A stretch of DNA of 64,000 bases from Vibrio tubiashii (GTDB taxonomy: Bacteria; Pseudomonadota; Gammaproteobacteria; Enterobacterales; Vibrionaceae). The notes under the pieces were generated by a model. The model did not search any database, was not told the DNA's origin, and was given only the letters and a program-made list of their open reading frames with translations. The stretch lies in contig NZ_CP117029.1 of NCBI RefSeq assembly GCF_028551255.1, positions 682,001 to 746,000 on the forward strand. The letters are read 5' to 3'. Shown here piece by piece: positions 8,618 to 19,638 of the stretch. The number at the start of each line of letters is the position of its first letter. Within the stretch, counting starts at the first letter, position 1. The position numbers and the translations under genes were made by a program.

Positions 8618-10558
8618 TTACAGTTTAAAGAAACTCAGCAAGTCTTTTTGTTTCACCGCGAGTGATGACAGTTCCTCACTGGCTTTTTTACTCTCCTGTA
8701 TCCCTGTCACATTGTGATTCACAATATCAAAGGTTTGCGACACGTTTCTTGAGATATCTTGTGTCACCCCAGATTGTTCTTCAGATGCAGTTGCCACTTG
8801 GGTGTTCATATCCGAAATTAGCGTGACCGATTCCGTGATCGAAGAGAATGCTGACCTTAACTGCTCACTGTAGCTTCGAGAGTCTTCTGCTAAGGCTAAG
8901 TTTGATTGCATAAACTGATTTGCCTCTTTTGCCTGAGCTTGAAGGCGAGAAATGATCTCTTGGATATCAACGGTAGACTGTTGAGTCTTAGCGGCGAGGG
9001 AGCGTACTTCATCGGCAACCACCGCAAAACCGCGTCCTTGTTCACCAGCTCGCGCCGCCTCTATTGCAGCATTCAATGCCAACAAGTTTGTTTGCTCTGA
9101 AATCGAGTTAATCACCTCTACAACGGTGCCAATTTCTACCGAGTATTCTTGCAGCTGATTGACAATTTTCGATGTTTCACCAATGGAATCATCCACTTTT
9201 CGAGAGATTTCATCGGAAGAGTCGAGTGAGCGACCCCCTTCTTGAACATTAGACGTCGCATCAGAGGCCGCATTTTCAGCATTAGCTGCGTTTTGGCTGA
9301 CTTCACTAGCGGTACTCGATAGTTCGTTAATTGCGGTTGCAATCTGCTCCATCTGACTCAACTCTTTCTGGGCATTACTTTCCGTTTCACTCATGACTGC
9401 AGTCAGTTCAACGGATGCAGAAGAAACGTTGTCTGAAATATTGTGGAATCCATCAATGATTCGACGTAGCTCAAGGCGCATCTGGACAATATTGGCGTAA
9501 ATGCCTGTTTCCTTGCCGGTAGTTTGAATTTGTTTTGATAAATCGCCAGACGCCACTTCCGCCACTATTTTTTGAATATCGCTAGGTTCACCGCCGACGA
9601 CTTTAAGCACGCTACGGTAGATGAGAACGGCGATAACTAACGCAATCGCAATGACGATCACCGATAGGACGCTAATAATCAGTTGAGCATTAGAAAAACG
9701 TTCCACCATTTCAGGGCCGACGCTATCTTGTGTATCTTTGGTTGACAGCTTTATCTCTTCGATCGATTGAGCCGCTGAGGCGCCTAAGACATCGAGTGTA
9801 CCTGCAATAATGTCATTTCTAGAGTTGATGGTTTGCACCACTTGGCTGAACGTAGAGCGATATTTCTCAAATGCGGTTTGAAAAGATTTTAAATAATCGA
9901 GTTGGACTCTAGACATGAGTTGAGCTTCAACTTGCTGTGAGAGGCTTTCTACTTGCGAAAACTCTTGCTCTGCTCTTGCGGCATCTTGCGGTGCGTTACT
10001 GGTTAGAAATTTGGATGCGTAGAGGCGAGCGAGTAATAGGTGTTGTTGCAATGTCCCGGCACTGACTGCCACGTCTAAATCATCCTCTGTCGCGGCTTGG
10101 TTCATGATATTGGTGACAGACTTTCTCATGCTTAAACCCGCAGGATCGAGCTGCTCTGATACCAGTTGGTTTCGCTGGTTAACTAATCGAACAACCTGAC
10201 TAAATCCTTGCTTGTATTGTTCTAGTTGGTTTTCAATCTCAATAAATTCAGACTTGTGAGTATCATCAATATGCGAATTAAGGACTTCTTCCACTAAGTT
10301 TATTGAGGCTGCGATACGCTTTTCTAGCTCAGCAATATTGGATTGATCGTGGTTTTTTATGTACTTCAATGCGGCTAGACGTGCCTCCAATATATTGGCT
10401 TGAACTCTGCCCGTTGAAACGCTAGTTAGTGCGAGAGCCCGATAATTGTTGAAACCATCGCTAGACTGGAAGAAACGTAGTGATGCAACGATAGAAATGA
10501 CTAAGATTAGGCCAAGGATTACCCCAAAACCTAAGGTTAATAGTTTTTTAAGGCTCAT
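8618..10558 (-). CDS. Methyl-accepting chemotaxis protein with HBM-like sensor
   Basis: This 646-residue inner-membrane chemoreceptor has a transmembrane helix at about 8-28, a long all-helical periplasmic domain (about 30-285), a second membrane helix (about 292-315), a HAMP domain beginning [12 protein letters not shown] (about 318-370), and a cytoplasmic signalling domain with the invariant hairpin tip around [19 protein letters not shown]. The periplasmic part, with two helical bundles and repeated RLV/NQRNQL-type helices, resembles the helical bimodular (HBM) sensors that bind small organic acids such as TCA intermediates. No C-terminal CheR/CheB pentapeptide tether is seen; it ends LLSFFKL. 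Its position after aceBA is suggestive, but the ligand is not shown. Confidence 0.9.
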   Translation of the reverse strand: MSLKKLLTLGFGVILGLILVISIVASLRFFQSSDGFNNYRALALTSVSTGRVQANILEARLAALKYIKNHDQSNIAELEKRIAASINLVEEVLNSHIDDTHKSEFIEIENQLEQYKQGFSQVVRLVNQRNQLVSEQLDPAGLSMRKSVTNIMNQAATEDDLDVAVSAGTLQQHLLLARLYASKFLTSNAPQDAARAEQEFSQVESLSQQVEAQLMSRVQLDYLKSFQTAFEKYRSTFSQVVQTINSRNDIIAGTLDVLGASAAQSIEEIKLSTKDTQDSVGPEMVERFSNAQLIISVLSVIVIAIALVIAVLIYRSVLKVVGGEPSDIQKIVAEVASGDLSKQIQTTGKETGIYANIVQMRLELRRIIDGFHNISDNVSSASVELTAVMSETESNAQKELSQMEQIATAINELSSTASEVSQNAANAENAASDATSNVQEGGRSLDSSDEISRKVDDSIGETSKIVNQLQEYSVEIGTVVEVINSISEQTNLLALNAAIEAARAGEQGRGFAVVADEVRSLAAKTQQSTVDIQEIISRLQAQAKEANQFMQSNLALAEDSRSYSEQLRSAFSSITESVTLISDMNTQVATASEEQSGVTQDISRNVSQTFDIVNHNVTGIQESKKASEELSSLAVKQKDLLSFFKL

Positions 10559-10830
10559 ACTAATGTCCCTATTTCGCAGATAAGAGTGATCGGTAGGTAC
10601 TGACGTTACGTATAAATTTGCATTTTTTGTTACTTAATTAAGTAAAATTATAAGAGGCTTTTTTAAGACGTGCTGATATTTGACTCAATTACATACTGCG
10701 CGGGTATTTCGAGTGTTCGTTTTATCCTTTAGGGGTAGGGAATGTGGCAAAGAGGCCGCGGCTCGTTGTAGAGCGCAGCCCTCATAGGTACTGATTGGCT
10801 AGACATGACACATAGCTAATGTGTTCTGGG

Positions 10831-11271
10831 TTATTCGACTTCTTCCGGCTCAACCTCTTCTTGCAGTTCAAGCAAGTTGATCGCAATAGCAACAAAGTCG
10901 CTGTCAGTGATAATTCCCACTAGGTGGCCTTTTTCCACTACGGGTAAGCAGCCGACCTTATGTTTCTGCATGTAGATCGCACTCTCTTTCAAGCCTGCTT
11001 GTGGTGAAACGGTCATGACACCCGTTTTCATGACTTCATATAGAGGTGTATCGAGAGTGAAGGACTGATTTTCTGGTATTTTTTGTAAGCTTGATTCTTG
11101 AGCGGCCAATACATCACGTTGAGAAACCACGCCAAGCAAACACTTGTTCGCGTCGACGATAGGAACATGGCGAATATCTAGTGCTTCCATGGTGTGTTTT
11201 GCATCGGCAAGGTTATGTGAGCGTAGCAAGGTATGCGGGTTACGCGTCATCATGTCTTCTACCTTAATCAT
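10831..11271 (-). CDS. Two-CBS-domain protein
   Basis: The 146-residue cytoplasmic protein consists of a tandem pair of CBS domains: residues 1-60 (MMTRNPHTLL ... IRHVPIVDANKCLLGVVSQRDVL) and about 75-133 (VMKTGVMTVSPQ ... GCLPVVEKGHLVGIITDSDFV), then an acidic tail (EEVEPEEVE). Such stand-alone Bateman modules bind adenine nucleotides and may regulate a partner, which cannot be identified here. The start at 11271 follows AGGAGGCAGCC, a strong ribosome site. The gene is a single unit divergent from queA. Confidence 0.88.
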   Translation of the reverse strand: MIKVEDMMTRNPHTLLRSHNLADAKHTMEALDIRHVPIVDANKCLLGVVSQRDVLAAQESSLQKIPENQSFTLDTPLYEVMKTGVMTVSPQAGLKESAIYMQKHKVGCLPVVEKGHLVGIITDSDFVAIAINLLELQEEVEPEEVE

Positions 11272-11682
11272 GGCTGCCTCCTGAGTTATTGTTGTTTATA
11301 ACTAAGTAACCTTTACTTTGGCAGTACCTTTAATCTTTGTAATCTACCCACTGTCGGTATCGACGAAAGCTACTTAGGTATACCTTTAATATAGTAACTT
11401 TTGCGACTAGATATTGAGAGCTAGTTGGGTTTTTATTCCGATTTTTTGAAAAACCTGTAGCGAAATATGAACAGCGATTGTCAGCAGCTCAGAACCATTG
11501 CCTACAAAGCGTTTTCATCCGCACGAAAATCGAATTTGATTACAATAATTCACATCTCTTTCCTTGCTATTGCCGGTGTGCAGAATATACTAGTCGGCTG
11601 CGAAAAACTCGTCGTCTGTTTGTGACAGAATCAGTTCGACTTCCATCACGACAAGATAAACCACGACAAAAGATTTAGTAAC
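11272..11682. other. Intergenic region between CBS gene and queA
   Basis: These 411 bases separate the divergent CBS-protein and queA genes and should hold both promoters. A 66-codon open frame (11478-11678) has no family features and no good ribosome site, so I do not call it. No hairpin or recognised operator stands out. Confidence 0.4.
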
Positions 11683-12735
11683 ATGCAAGTATCTGATTTC
11701 CACTTTGACTTACCTGATGAGCTGATTGCTCGTTACCCTCAGCCTGAACGTACTGCTAGCCGTCTGCTTCAACTTGATGGAAATAGCGGTGAGCTTAATG
11801 ATGGCACCTTCACCGATGTACTGGATCAAGTACAAGCGGGTGACCTAGTGGTTTTCAATAACACGCGCGTGATTCCAGCACGACTGTTTGGTCGTAAAGA
11901 GTCCGGCGGTAAGCTTGAGGTACTTGTTGAGCGAGTGCTGGATGAAAAGAGCATTCTGGCCCACGTGCGCTGTTCTAAATCACCTAAGCCGGGTTCAACC
12001 ATCTTTATTGGTGAGAACGACGAGTATTCGGCACAAATGGTGGCACGCCATGATGCACTGTTTGAACTGAAATTTAATTCTGACCAGAACGTGTTGGCGG
12101 TATTGGAAGAGATTGGTCATATGCCTCTTCCTCCTTATATTGACCGCCCTGACGAAGATTCAGATAAAGAGCGTTACCAAACGGTTTACAACGAAAAACC
12201 GGGTGCTGTTGCGGCGCCAACGGCAGGCTTGCACTTTGATGAGCCTTTAATAGAAAAAATCAAAGCAAAAGGTGCAGAGCTCGCTTACGTGACACTTCAC
12301 GTTGGCGCGGGTACGTTCCAGCCGGTAAAAGTGGACAATATCAATGACCACCATATGCATGCGGAATATGTTGAAGTTCCGCAACAAGTGGTAGAGGCGA
12401 TTAAAGCAACTAAAGCGCGTGGCGGTCGTATCATCGCGGTAGGCACCACATCGGTTCGCTCGCTAGAAAGTGCCGCGCAAGATGCAATCAAGAAAGGCAC
12501 TGAACTTGTTCCTTTCTTTGGTGACACTGAAATCTTTATCTACCCAGGTTATGAGTACCAGTTAGTCGATTGTTTAATCACTAACTTCCACTTGCCAGAG
12601 TCGACACTGATTATGTTGGTGAGTGCATTCGCTGGTTATGAAAATACGATGAACGCTTATAAACATGCCGTAGAGAACAACTACCGTTTCTTCTCGTATG
12701 GTGATTCTATGTTCATTAAAAAGAAAACTGTATAG
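11683..12735 (+). CDS. queA: S-adenosylmethionine:tRNA ribosyltransferase-isomerase
   Basis: QueA transfers and isomerises the ribose of SAM onto 7-aminomethyl-7-deazaguanine in tRNA, making epoxyqueuosine at position 34 of tRNAs for Tyr, His, Asn and Asp. The 350-residue sequence matches the family end to end: N-terminal [41 protein letters not shown], the [10 protein letters not shown] motif and C-terminal [19 protein letters not shown]. It starts the queA-tgt-yajC-secD-secF cluster, but 260 bases with repeats separate it from tgt. Confidence 0.96.
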   Translation: MQVSDFHFDLPDELIARYPQPERTASRLLQLDGNSGELNDGTFTDVLDQVQAGDLVVFNNTRVIPARLFGRKESGGKLEVLVERVLDEKSILAHVRCSKSPKPGSTIFIGENDEYSAQMVARHDALFELKFNSDQNVLAVLEEIGHMPLPPYIDRPDEDSDKERYQTVYNEKPGAVAAPTAGLHFDEPLIEKIKAKGAELAYVTLHVGAGTFQPVKVDNINDHHMHAEYVEVPQQVVEAIKATKARGGRIIAVGTTSVRSLESAAQDAIKKGTELVPFFGDTEIFIYPGYEYQLVDCLITNFHLPESTLIMLVSAFAGYENTMNAYKHAVENNYRFFSYGDSMFIKKKTV

Positions 12736-12744
12736 GTTACTTTG

Positions 12745-12830
12745 AGAGATTCCTGATATCTCGTTCCTCGATTCAGGAATGACGGTTTTGTCATTCCATA
12801 GAGTGAGGAACGAGCGAGTAGGGAATCTCT
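12745..12830. repeat. Vibrio-type intergenic palindromic repeat
   Basis: An 86-base near-palindrome. The outer arms are AGAGATTCCTGATATCTCG and TGAGGAACGAGCGAGTAGGG with the terminal AATCTCT; the inner arms are AGGAATGAC and GTCATTCC around GGTTTT. Elements with GGAATCTCT ends and an inner GGAATGAC hairpin are, from memory, common in Vibrio intergenic regions, resembling non-autonomous REP or MITE-like units. Only one copy is seen here. Confidence 0.65.
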
Positions 12831-12833
12831 TAT

Positions 12834-14132
<1,299 letters not shown>

Positions 14133-14151
14133 TTGACGGGTTAAAAGAATT

Positions 14152-14180
14152 AAAGCCTTTGGCATTGTGCCAGAGGCTTT
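14152..14180 (+). terminator. Hairpin after tgt
   Basis: AAAGCCTTTGGCA pairs with TGCCAGAGGCTTT (one G-T pair, loop TTG) and is followed by TGCTAATAAA. It probably terminates or attenuates between tgt and yajC. Confidence 0.65.
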
Positions 14181-14306
14181 TGCTAATAAAGTAGGCGAAC
14201 GCAGGTTATTTTTGAGAGAGCGATCTCTATTAGTCACTCTCAGACTTGAAACTAAAATGCGAAAGCCCAACTTGGATATTAATAAAAAATAATAGAGGAC
14301 TTTTTA

Positions 14307-14636
14307 ATGTTTATTTCTCAAGCTCACGCAGCAGCAGAAGGCGCTCCAGCAGGCGGCGGTTTTGAAATGCTAATCATGCTAGGTATGTTCGCGGTGATCT
14401 TCTACTTCATGATCTACCGTCCACAAGCTAAGCGTGTAAAAGAGCACAAGAGCCTAATGTCTTCGATGGGCAAAGGTGATGAAGTTCTAACAAGCGGTGG
14501 TCTAGTAGGTAAAATTACTAAAATCGCAGAAGACAACGACTACATCTCTATCGAGCTGAACACAAATAACGAAGTTGTGATCAAGAAAGATTTCGTTACT
14601 GCAGTGCTACCAAAAGGTACGCTTAAGTCTCTATAA
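14307..14636 (+). CDS. yajC: Sec translocon accessory protein YajC
   Basis: The 109-residue single-span inner-membrane protein joins SecD and SecF in the accessory complex of the SecYEG translocon. The hydrophobic span is about residues 22-42 (MLIMLGMFAVIFYFMIYRPQ), followed by the family motif RPQAKRVKEHK and a small cytoplasmic domain with KGDEVLTSGGLVGKI. The start follows AGAGGAC. secD begins 21 bases after its stop codon. Confidence 0.95.
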   Translation: MFISQAHAAAEGAPAGGGFEMLIMLGMFAVIFYFMIYRPQAKRVKEHKSLMSSMGKGDEVLTSGGLVGKITKIAEDNDYISIELNTNNEVVIKKDFVTAVLPKGTLKSL

Positions 14637-14657
14637 AACAGCTAGAGGATCCTCGCT

Positions 14658-16514
14658 GTGCTAAACCGCTATCCTATGTGGAAGTACCTAATGGTGGTGT
14701 TCGCCATCGCCATTGCTGCATTGTATGCACTTCCAAATATCTACGGTGAAGATCCGGCTATTCAAGTTACAGGGGCGCGTGGCGCCTCTGTAGATATGTC
14801 AACGCTGGATTCTGTCACTAAAGCTCTTGATGAACAGGGCTTATCTCATAAATCCATTGCTCTCGAAAATGGATCTATTCTCGTACGTTTTAACGACACT
14901 GACACGCAAATCAGTGCTCGCGATATTATCAACGAAGCGCTTGGCAGCGATAAAATTGTTGCTCTTAACCTTGCTCCTGCAACACCAGACTGGCTAGAGT
15001 CTATTGGTGCGGCACCAATGAAGCTTGGTCTTGACCTGCGTGGTGGTGTTCACTTCTTGATGGAAGTGGATATGGACGCTGCAATGGAAAAGCTAGTTGG
15101 TCAGCAAGAAGAAGCTTTCCGTAGCGAACTTCGTGAAGAGAAAATTCGTTACCGTGCTATTCGCCCTTCAGGTAAAGATGCCGTTGAAGTACTGCTTCGT
15201 AACGAAGAACAGTTAGCGGATGCTGAGCGCATTCTAAAGCAAAACCATCCAGATATGATCTTCACAGAATCAGACTCTGATGGTCGCTACGCGTTAACCG
15301 CAACCTTTACTGAGCAGCGCTTAACTGAAATTCGTAACTACGCTGTTGAGCAGAACATCACCATCCTACGTAATCGTGTAAACGAACTTGGTGTTGCTGA
15401 GCCTCTTGTTCAACGCCAAGGCGCAAGCCGTATTGTTGTTGAGCTTCCTGGTGTACAAGACACGGCTCGTGCTAAAGAAATTCTTGGTGCAACAGCGACG
15501 CTTGAGTTCCGTGAAGTGGATTCGAAAGCGGATCTAGCCGCTGCAGCAAATGGTCGTGCGCCAGCAGGTAGTGAGATCAAGCAAGACCGTGATGGTCGCC
15601 CAGTTGTGCTTAAAAAGCGTGTCATTCTAGGTGGTTCAAGCATTACGGATGCAAGCTCAAGTGTTGATGAATATGGTCGTCCGCAAGTTAACATCTCGCT
15701 AGACAGCGAAGGTGGTAACAAGATGTCTGCGTTCTCGAAAAAGAACATTGGTAAGCTAATGGCTACCGTGTTTGCAGAGTACAAAGACAGTGGCCGTAAA
15801 ACGCCTGATGGTCGAGTGATTCTGACTAAGCATGAAGAAGTGATCAACCAAGCAACGATTCAATCTGCTCTTGGTCGTAACTTCCGTATCACAGGTATTG
15901 ATTCAGCTTCAGAAGCACATAACCTAGCGCTTCTACTACGCGCAGGTGCTCTGATTGCGCCAATCTCTATCGTTGAAGAACGTACCATTGGTCCTTCTAT
16001 GGGTCAGCAGAACATCGATATGGGTATTCAAGCGTGTATCTTTGGTTTAGTTGCGGTGATGCTTTTCTGTCTGGTTTACTACCGTAAGTTTGGTATTTTT
16101 GCTAACTGTGCCTTGATTGCTAACATCGTACTTATCATAGGTATCATGTCGATGATACCTGGTGCGACGATGACGCTACCCGGTATTGCTGGTATCGTTC
16201 TGACGGTGGGTATGGCGGTCGATGCCAACGTACTTATCTTTGAGCGTATTCGTGAAGAGCTGCGTGAAGGTCGTAACCCTCAACAAGCGATTCACCAAGG
16301 TTACGCCAACGCGTTCAGTACCATTGCCGATGCGAACATCACAACCCTTATCACTGCGATTATCCTATTTGCAGTAGGTACAGGTGCGATTAAAGGTTTC
16401 GCAGTAACGCTATCTATCGGTATCTTGACCTCAATGTTTACAGCCATCATTGGTACACGTTGTATCGTGAACCTATTGTACGGCGGTAAACGAATCAAAA
16501 AATTGTCGATCTAG
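14658..16514 (+). CDS. secD: Protein translocase subunit SecD
   Basis: SecD with SecF uses the proton gradient to aid late steps of protein export. The 618 residues comprise an N-terminal membrane helix (about 8-25), a large periplasmic P1 domain (about 30-445) with the conserved [16 protein letters not shown] motif near 123, and five C-terminal membrane helices containing [21 protein letters not shown]. The start is GTG 14658 after AGAGGATCC. It lies 9 bases before secF, so translation is probably coupled. Confidence 0.96.
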   Translation: MLNRYPMWKYLMVVFAIAIAALYALPNIYGEDPAIQVTGARGASVDMSTLDSVTKALDEQGLSHKSIALENGSILVRFNDTDTQISARDIINEALGSDKIVALNLAPATPDWLESIGAAPMKLGLDLRGGVHFLMEVDMDAAMEKLVGQQEEAFRSELREEKIRYRAIRPSGKDAVEVLLRNEEQLADAERILKQNHPDMIFTESDSDGRYALTATFTEQRLTEIRNYAVEQNITILRNRVNELGVAEPLVQRQGASRIVVELPGVQDTARAKEILGATATLEFREVDSKADLAAAANGRAPAGSEIKQDRDGRPVVLKKRVILGGSSITDASSSVDEYGRPQVNISLDSEGGNKMSAFSKKNIGKLMATVFAEYKDSGRKTPDGRVILTKHEEVINQATIQSALGRNFRITGIDSASEAHNLALLLRAGALIAPISIVEERTIGPSMGQQNIDMGIQACIFGLVAVMLFCLVYYRKFGIFANCALIANIVLIIGIMSMIPGATMTLPGIAGIVLTVGMAVDANVLIFERIREELREGRNPQQAIHQGYANAFSTIADANITTLITAIILFAVGTGAIKGFAVTLSIGILTSMFTAIIGTRCIVNLLYGGKRIKKLSI

Positions 16515-16523
16515 GGAAGTATT

Positions 16524-17471
16524 ATGTTTCAGTTATTGAAAACAGACAAAACGATCGACTTTATGCGTTGGTCAAAGCTGGCATTTGTTTTCTCAATCCT
16601 AATGATTGGTGCGTCAATCTTTACTCTATCAACCAAGTGGTTGAATTGGGGTCTAGACTTTACTGGCGGTACCTTGATCGAAGTCGGTTTTGAGCAACCA
16701 GCTAACCTTGAAGATATTCGTAGTGCTCTAGAAGCGAAAGGCTTCGGTGATGCGACAGTACAGAACTTTGGAAGTGCTCGTGACGTTATGGTGCGTCTGC
16801 GTCCGCGTGAAGATGTTGCCGGTGAAACACTAGGTAACCAGATCCTAGATGCTATTAAAGATGGTACAGGTGAAAGCGTTGAGATGCGTCGTATCGAATT
16901 CGTTGGTCCGAACGTCGGTGATGAGCTAACAGAAGCAGGTGGTCTTGCGATCCTTGTTTCCCTTATCTGTATCTTGATCTACGTATCGGTGCGATTTGAG
17001 TGGCGTTTGGCAGCGGGTGCTGTAATGGCTCTGACTCATGACGTTATCATTACGCTAGGCATCTTCTCACTGCTACAAATCGAAGTTGACCTGACGATCG
17101 TGGCGGCGCTATTAACCGTTGTGGGTTACTCGCTCAACGATACCATAGTTGTATTCGACCGCATCCGTGAAAACTTCCGTAAGATGCGTAAAGGCGAGCC
17201 TGCTGAGATCATGAACAACTCAATTACTCAAACATTGAGCCGTACATTGATTACTTCGGGTACAACCTTGTTCGTAGTTATCGCTCTGTTTACACAGGGT
17301 GGTGCTATGATTCACGGCTTCGCGACAGCACTTCTACTGGGTATTACGGTAGGTACTTACTCATCAATCTACGTAGCTTCGGCACTGGCATTGAAACTGG
17401 GTATTACCAAAGAACACCTAATGCCGCCTCAAGTAGAAAAAGAAGGTGCAGAGTTCGACGAGATGCCATAA
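16524..17471 (+). CDS. secF: Protein translocase subunit SecF
   Basis: This is the 315-residue partner of SecD, with a first membrane helix at about 18-38, the GLDFTGGTLIEVGF periplasmic motif, and five C-terminal helices with YSLNDTIVVFDRIRENFRKM. It contributes to proton-driven release of exported proteins on the periplasmic side. The start follows AGGGAAGTATT. A perfect palindromic terminator follows. Confidence 0.96.
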   Translation: MFQLLKTDKTIDFMRWSKLAFVFSILMIGASIFTLSTKWLNWGLDFTGGTLIEVGFEQPANLEDIRSALEAKGFGDATVQNFGSARDVMVRLRPREDVAGETLGNQILDAIKDGTGESVEMRRIEFVGPNVGDELTEAGGLAILVSLICILIYVSVRFEWRLAAGAVMALTHDVIITLGIFSLLQIEVDLTIVAALLTVVGYSLNDTIVVFDRIRENFRKMRKGEPAEIMNNSITQTLSRTLITSGTTLFVVIALFTQGGAMIHGFATALLLGITVGTYSSIYVASALALKLGITKEHLMPPQVEKEGAEFDEMP

Positions 17472-17493
17472 GGCACATCAAACTCGCTATACG

Positions 17494-17519
17494 AAAGCCG
17501 CTGAAATTTCAGCGGCTTT
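17494..17519 (+). terminator. Terminator after secF
   Basis: AAAGCCGCTGAAA and TTTCAGCGGCTTT form a perfect 13-base stem followed by ATTGTTTTT, ending the yajC-secDF unit. Confidence 0.85.
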
Positions 17520-17540
17520 ATTGTTTTTAAAGGAAACCCA

Positions 17541-18050
17541 ATGAACCGTTGTTTTGCGTTTTGTGTCTCTGTGCTGCTGAGTTCAACACTATCAGCGAAC
17601 ACATTAGTCATATCAGACGATACGGGCGATGAGTTGAAAGCGACGATTCAATCATCGTGGATGCATTGTGAGGAGCAACGTTGGTGTGCGGATAAGCTTT
17701 ATTACTATCGAGAGAGCTTTATTGCCGAAGCGCAAATTAGCGAGCAGAGCCTAACCGTTGAGCTGTTTGCTGAATACTCACCTCACTTATTTTCTCAATT
17801 GCAGCTGCATCTACGTCAAGACGGCTTTGAACTGCTTAGAGCTGAGATTGAAGGGGTAGAGTTTGACGTTGCCTCTGCGGTTAAAGAGTCGTCGCTGGCG
17901 GAAGCGGATAAAGCGCTGATTCTGTTTCTTAATCGCTATACCTCTAGCGCTAAACGGACACTTGAATGGCAAAGTAGCATTTGGCATGCTCGGCTACAAA
18001 GTGATGGCGAAGTGGTGTCGTTAACATTGACTATTCACGAGCCTTTGTGA
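17541..18050 (+). CDS. Unrecognised exported protein
   Basis: I do not recognise this 169-residue protein. A signal peptide is clear (about residues 1-19, MNRCFAFCVSVLLSSTLSA). The mature part is acidic, with two nearby cysteines (MHCEEQRWC, about 41-48) that could form a disulfide in the periplasm, and three tryptophans. The predicted mix of strands and helices gives no catalytic motif. The ATG follows AAAGGAAACCC. It sits just after the secF terminator, so it has its own promoter or depends on readthrough. Good codon use and spacing support a real gene. Confidence 0.75.
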   Translation: MNRCFAFCVSVLLSSTLSANTLVISDDTGDELKATIQSSWMHCEEQRWCADKLYYYRESFIAEAQISEQSLTVELFAEYSPHLFSQLQLHLRQDGFELLRAEIEGVEFDVASAVKESSLAEADKALILFLNRYTSSAKRTLEWQSSIWHARLQSDGEVVSLTLTIHEPL

Positions 18051-18148
18051 GAGCGAAGTCGCCAAATATCCTCTTGATTAATTAGTAAGCAAGACTTTAT
18101 TCAATAACTTGTTATGATGAATGAAAATAAAATAATAGGAATCAAGTC

Positions 18149-18481
18149 ATGCCACATTTACGTTTTAGAGCAGTAGAGCCACAAACGGTCCAGACATTAT
18201 CGAAATCGTTAATCGATGAACTCCAGCCGCACATGGACTGTCCGCGTGAGGATTTCACCTTTGAGTACATCTACAGCACTTTTTATCACGAAGGTGAGGT
18301 AAACCAAGCTTATCCGTTTGTCGAAGTGTTGTGGTTCAACCGTGGGCAAGAGACACAAGATGAAGTGGCTAAGATCATTACACATCAAGTGCGTGGCATG
18401 ATCGGTGAAGATGTCGATGTCGCGGTGATCTTCACAGCGCTGGATGCAAGTGGCTACTATGATAATGGTCAGCACTACTAA
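18149..18481 (+). CDS. DUF1904 family protein
   Basis: The 110-residue cytoplasmic protein begins with the DUF1904 pattern MPHLRFRAVE and continues with a helix like those of tautomerase-fold proteins, then DFTFEYIYSTFYHEG and VEVLWFNRGQETQD. The family is related in fold to 4-oxalocrotonate tautomerases, but there is no N-terminal Pro-1, and no reaction is known to me. The start follows AATAGGAATCAAGTC. mepA starts soon after and may be co-transcribed. Confidence 0.8.
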   Translation: MPHLRFRAVEPQTVQTLSKSLIDELQPHMDCPREDFTFEYIYSTFYHEGEVNQAYPFVEVLWFNRGQETQDEVAKIITHQVRGMIGEDVDVAVIFTALDASGYYDNGQHY

Positions 18482-18506
18482 AAGAGCATAAATGAGTGAG
18501 GTAAGG

Positions 18507-19367
18507 ATGAGAAACACAATCGCGATGACAATAGCGGCGTTCTTATCCTTTCTGAACGTGATTCCGGTGACGGCGCATGCCACGCCCTGGGAGCAGATTC
18601 AAACCCCTTCCAAACAGAACCCTCAAGCCATTGGCAGCTATGCGAACGGCTGTTTAGCAGGTGGTGCCGCTTTACCACTTGAAGGTGAGGGCTATCAAGT
18701 GCTCCGCAGTCAGCGAGCACGCTACTATGGTCACCCTAATGCCGTGAGTTTCATTCAGAGATTGGCTAGCCTGACTAAAGATAAGCTCAATACCAGGCTG
18801 CTTATTGGTGATATCTCTTTACCACAAGGTGGGCGTTTTTCTTCTGGCCATTCTAGTCATCAAACTGGTCTTGATATTGATATTTGGCTGCGTTTGGCTG
18901 ACTCTCCGCTGTCGCCAACAGATCTAGAAAAGCCCACACCTGTTAGCGTAGTGAACCTAAAGCAGTATCAACTGCTAAAGAAAAGCTGGGACAATCGTCA
19001 CTTTCAATTGATTAAAATGGCAGCGAGTGATGAGCAGGTTGCACGGATATTCGTTCATCCAGTGATTAAAGAAAAGTTATGCGCTAGCGAAGAGGGAAGT
19101 GAAAGAGAGTGGCTGCGAAAGGTACGTCCTTGGTGGGGCCATCACTATCATATGCACGTACGATTACAGTGCCCTGAAGGAAGTATGAATTGTAAATCGC
19201 AGGCGGAGCCACCTCAAGGTGATGGCTGTGGGGCAGAGCTAGCGAGTTGGAAACCTCAACCCAAACCTGCAGCTCCCAAAGTAACGACAGCCAAACCGAA
19301 AAAGAAGCCTGTTAAAGTGATGCACCAACAGTGTCAGCAATTACTCAACAAAAACGCCGCTCGATGA
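18507..19367 (+). CDS. mepA: Penicillin-insensitive murein endopeptidase
   Basis: MepA is a periplasmic zinc (LAS-type) endopeptidase that cuts D-Ala-mDAP cross-links in peptidoglycan. The frame is open from 18492, but the ATG at 18507 follows GAGGTAAGG and gives a normal signal peptide (about 25 residues ending TAHA). The metal-site motifs are present: SSGHSSHQTGLDIDIW (H and D ligands) and WWGHHYHMHVRL (HxH). The tail is Lys/Pro-rich (PKVTTAKPKKKP) and may bind the wall or be disordered. The stop codon lies in the loop of the terminator hairpin, a very compact gene end. Confidence 0.92.
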   Translation: MRNTIAMTIAAFLSFLNVIPVTAHATPWEQIQTPSKQNPQAIGSYANGCLAGGAALPLEGEGYQVLRSQRARYYGHPNAVSFIQRLASLTKDKLNTRLLIGDISLPQGGRFSSGHSSHQTGLDIDIWLRLADSPLSPTDLEKPTPVSVVNLKQYQLLKKSWDNRHFQLIKMAASDEQVARIFVHPVIKEKLCASEEGSEREWLRKVRPWWGHHYHMHVRLQCPEGSMNCKSQAEPPQGDGCGAELASWKPQPKPAAPKVTTAKPKKKPVKVMHQQCQQLLNKNAAR

Positions 19368-19377
19368 GCGGCGTTTT
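19351..19377. terminator. Terminator overlapping the mepA stop codon
   Basis: AAAACGCCGCTC-GAT-GAGCGGCGTTTT is a perfect 12-base stem with A and T runs at both ends, so it can serve both mepA and the convergent yfhL-yegQ unit. Confidence 0.85.
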
Positions 19378-19380
19378 CAA

Positions 19381-19638
<258 letters not shown>

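Noticed and set aside
11478..11678. 66-codon open frame before queA
   Set aside because: No good ribosome site, cysteine/arginine-rich unnatural composition, and it occupies the likely queA promoter.
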